Source of the DNA: Voacanga thouarsii
Lineage: Eukaryota > Streptophyta > Magnoliopsida > Gentianales > Apocynaceae
Direction of reading: 5' to 3'
Length of the DNA: 64,000 bases
Assembly: GCA_026120185.1 (NCBI GenBank)
Contig: JANUWF010001497.1
Span: 732,501 to 796,500 of the forward strand
Part shown: positions 62,351 to 64,000 of the stretch, in pieces
Numbering within the stretch: position 1 is the first letter of the stretch
Layout of the letters: each line of letters starts with the position of its first letter
Translations under genes and position numbers: made by a program
Notes under the pieces: generated by a model
What the model was told of the DNA's origin: nothing
The model's input: only the letters and a program-made list of their open reading frames with translations
The model's database searches: none

Positions 62351-63311
62351 CTAACCATATTTCCTTTTCTTCTGAGAAGATATGCCAACATATATGTTGG
62401 GAAGGACATCCTCAGAGATCAAGTTATTGTTTATTTTATCTCCGTGGCTGGATGAAACAATCTGCATTGCCTCAGAGATCAAGTAATTATTGTCCATTTT
62501 GTCTCCCTCCCTGGTTGAACGAATCTGCACTGCCTCAGAGCTCGAGTTATTGATCATTTCAATTTCATGGCTCGCTGAACCAATCTGCACTGCTACAGAA
62601 ATCAAGTTATTATTGTCTATTTTGTCGCCCTGGCTGTTTGAACCAATTTGCACTGCCTCAGAAATCAAGCTATGGTTCTTTACATAGTTGGCTGAACCAA
62701 TCTGCATTGCCTCAGAGGTTAAGTTTACCCTCATAGAGTCTCCCGCTTTACCTGAATTATCCTTCCAGTCACCAGAAAGATTCATAGTATGAACTGGAAG
62801 AAAAAGATAACAGTTTCTAGTTATGAAGACATAGAAAAGATTCAGTATATTAGTCCACAGAAATCTAGACAAAGATAAAGCACTGACTGTAGCGTTGTTT
62901 TATAGGAGGATGCGGAGCTGGCCAATACTTGTGGATAAATCTTTCACGAAGATATTCGTCAAACCAGTCAACTTCACGAATAGCTGAATTGACCAAATCT
63001 GCAGGTCCAAAATGTCTAGCAACAGTAGAATCATTAGCCACAACCTCATTCTCCATGGGAGATGAACCCTCAGTAGAAATTGGCATTAAATCAAGGTACT
63101 CGCTGATTTCATTGTCGGAATCAGCCATACGAGTAGCGAAACTTCCTTTGCCATATAGCTTTATTATGCACGAAAGTCTATTGGTCACATTCTCAGGACC
63201 TGCAAAACCATTATTGGGTTCCGCCTTCGTGCTCACAGCTGCTACATCCATCAAGATACCACTGCCAATATCCACGCTATCAACGGCACCTTCTTCACCG
63301 GATGATTCCAT
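62351..63311 (-). CDS. Unrecognised plant protein with C-terminal tandem repeats, two coding exons
   Basis: Coding exons 63311-62888 and 62793-62351 join in phase (donor ACA|GTCAGT, acceptor TTCTTCCAG|TTC) to give 288 residues. The first 141 residues are acidic and include a block that looks conserved in style: RHFGPADLVNSAIREVDWFD, then EYLRERFIHKYW. The second exon encodes about five repeats of the form LISEAVQIGSxSxGDKxxNN. The protein ends in SSQKKRKYG, a basic patch that could act in nuclear import. A 5'-UTR intron is likely (63530-63322, AAG|GTACAAG to ATCTTAG|G), placing the transcription start beyond about 63700. No signal peptide or membrane segment is visible. I do not recognise the family. 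The intact phase and normal base composition suggest a real gene. Confidence 0.7.
62409..62725. repeat. About 60-bp tandem repeat encoding the protein's C-terminal repeats
   Basis: Five full copies and a partial sixth begin GCCTCAGAG(A/C)TCAAGTTATT and end GAACCAATCTGCACT on the plus strand. Unit length varies from 54 to 63 bp, always a multiple of three, so the coding frame on the minus strand is kept throughout. Confidence 0.88.
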
Positions 63312-64000
63312 TTTTTGATTCCTAAGATGAAACTTTTGAGCAAAAGTTACACCGGTGAATCATATTTCAAGAACAATTCTTAAAAAGTAATAAAACAATA
63401 CAAAAACCAAACATTAATTAGATTACAACATAGAAAAGGAATGAAATCCAGACAATAGACAAATGATTGATAGTAAAGACAATGTAGAAGTAAGGGAGGA
63501 ACAGAAGAGGGTGGAAAACACTACTTGTACCTTGCTGTGAGTCTTTTGCTTGTTGGAGCAACTTCCGAGAACAACTCAGGTAATTAGTACGTCTATATGA
63601 CCAAAACTTTGGGAGGCGGGATAGAGGCGAAAGTGAAGATTAAAGAGAAAAGTTCGGAGGCAAAAGAGATTACCAACGAAGGACGAGAAGCTGCGCGGGC
63701 AGAAGTCCAGTGAACAAGGCAAACGAAGGTTATTCTTGGTGCTCAGCAATTGGACACGTAGATCGAATTTTTTATTCAGCCTCGTATTACAAGTAGACTA
63801 GGATGCTATTCCTTTTATTTTTTCCCCCTTAATACTTTGGGTATGGAATTAAACCTGCGGACTCTCAAAACAAAAAAGAAAAAAAAATGGAAATTCTCTG
63901 GAACTTTTGGATTACAATTTTGCCCTACGTTTTCTTCAATGGTGGAGGGGGGAGTTGGTCGTCTGTTGTCTCAAAAAATTAAGCAAGGATACAAGAATCT
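63312..64000. promoter_or_regulatory. 5' UTR, UTR intron and promoter of the 62.4-63.3 kb gene
   Basis: The predicted UTR intron is 63322-63530. The upstream non-coding exon runs from 63531 to roughly 63740 and is purine- or pyrimidine-rich with normal base composition. The promoter should lie at about 63740-64000; no convincing TATA box was picked out. No other gene is seen before the window edge. Confidence 0.5.

Noticed and set aside
62490..62687. Plus-strand 65-codon frame over the 60-bp repeats
   Set aside because: Mirror of the minus-strand repeat exon, which has splice sites and an upstream coding exon.
62929..63318. Plus-strand 129-codon frame
   Set aside because: Antisense shadow of the first coding exon of the minus-strand gene; no family match or splice context of its own.

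Overview
This is eukaryotic nuclear DNA from a flowering plant, almost certainly a dicot. It is AT-rich, the genes have GT-AG introns, and most of the sequence is transposon-derived. The element types are typical of plants: a Tc1/mariner-like Stowaway MITE, Copia LTR elements primed by initiator tRNA-Met, a plant RTE LINE with an ACAACA-type tail, a Helitron coding for RPA and Rep-helicase, and hAT and CACTA elements. I cannot name the species from sequence alone.

Layout. Positions 1-1320 hold the decayed C-terminal half of an NRAMP metal transporter gene (+), with a Stowaway MITE in one intron. Positions 3299-10109 hold the best intact gene of the window, a five-exon exostosin-type GT47 glycosyltransferase (-). 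It has a TATA box near 10378, and its introns have grown by local tandem duplication and a foldback MITE. From about 11.1 kb to 34866 lies one very large, decayed Helitron (+). It carries RPA-like exons (about 12.4-16.9 kb), a captured glutaminyl-tRNA synthetase exon (18443-18586), unrecognised minus-strand coding-like pieces (18.7-20.0 kb), a broken Rep/helicase gene (21.8-26.0 kb), a long degenerate repeat array (26.6-28.8 kb) and a hairpin plus CTAG 3' terminus (34839-34866). Two later insertions sit inside it: a solo LTR (14213-15948, 5-bp target duplication) and a full-length RTE LINE (29945-33193, 12-bp target duplication).

Positions 35-44 kb are a graveyard of ordinary genes: a P-class pentatricopeptide repeat pseudogene (37603-39776), a 5'-truncated RTE fragment (about 40020-40690) and a 1-deoxy-D-xylulose-5-phosphate synthase pseudogene (about 40940-43370). 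Then come a very degraded Copia element (44276-48540) interrupted by a CACTA end (48543), a decayed hAT element (about 49.6-52.8 kb) and a younger Copia element (53882-59143). The younger Copia has a complete 5' LTR, and its gag-pol frame is broken only by in-frame stops. Its reverse transcriptase is cut off by a 1.25-kb element with 44-bp terminal inverted repeats (59144-60388).

At the right edge, 62351-63311 (-) is a plausible intact two-exon gene for an unrecognised plant protein. It has a C-terminal tract of about 20-residue tandem repeats and a 5'-UTR intron.

Only the GT47 gene and the 62.4-63.3 kb gene look functional. The window shows no pathway or operon. Its main story is nested transposition with capture and decay of host genes.
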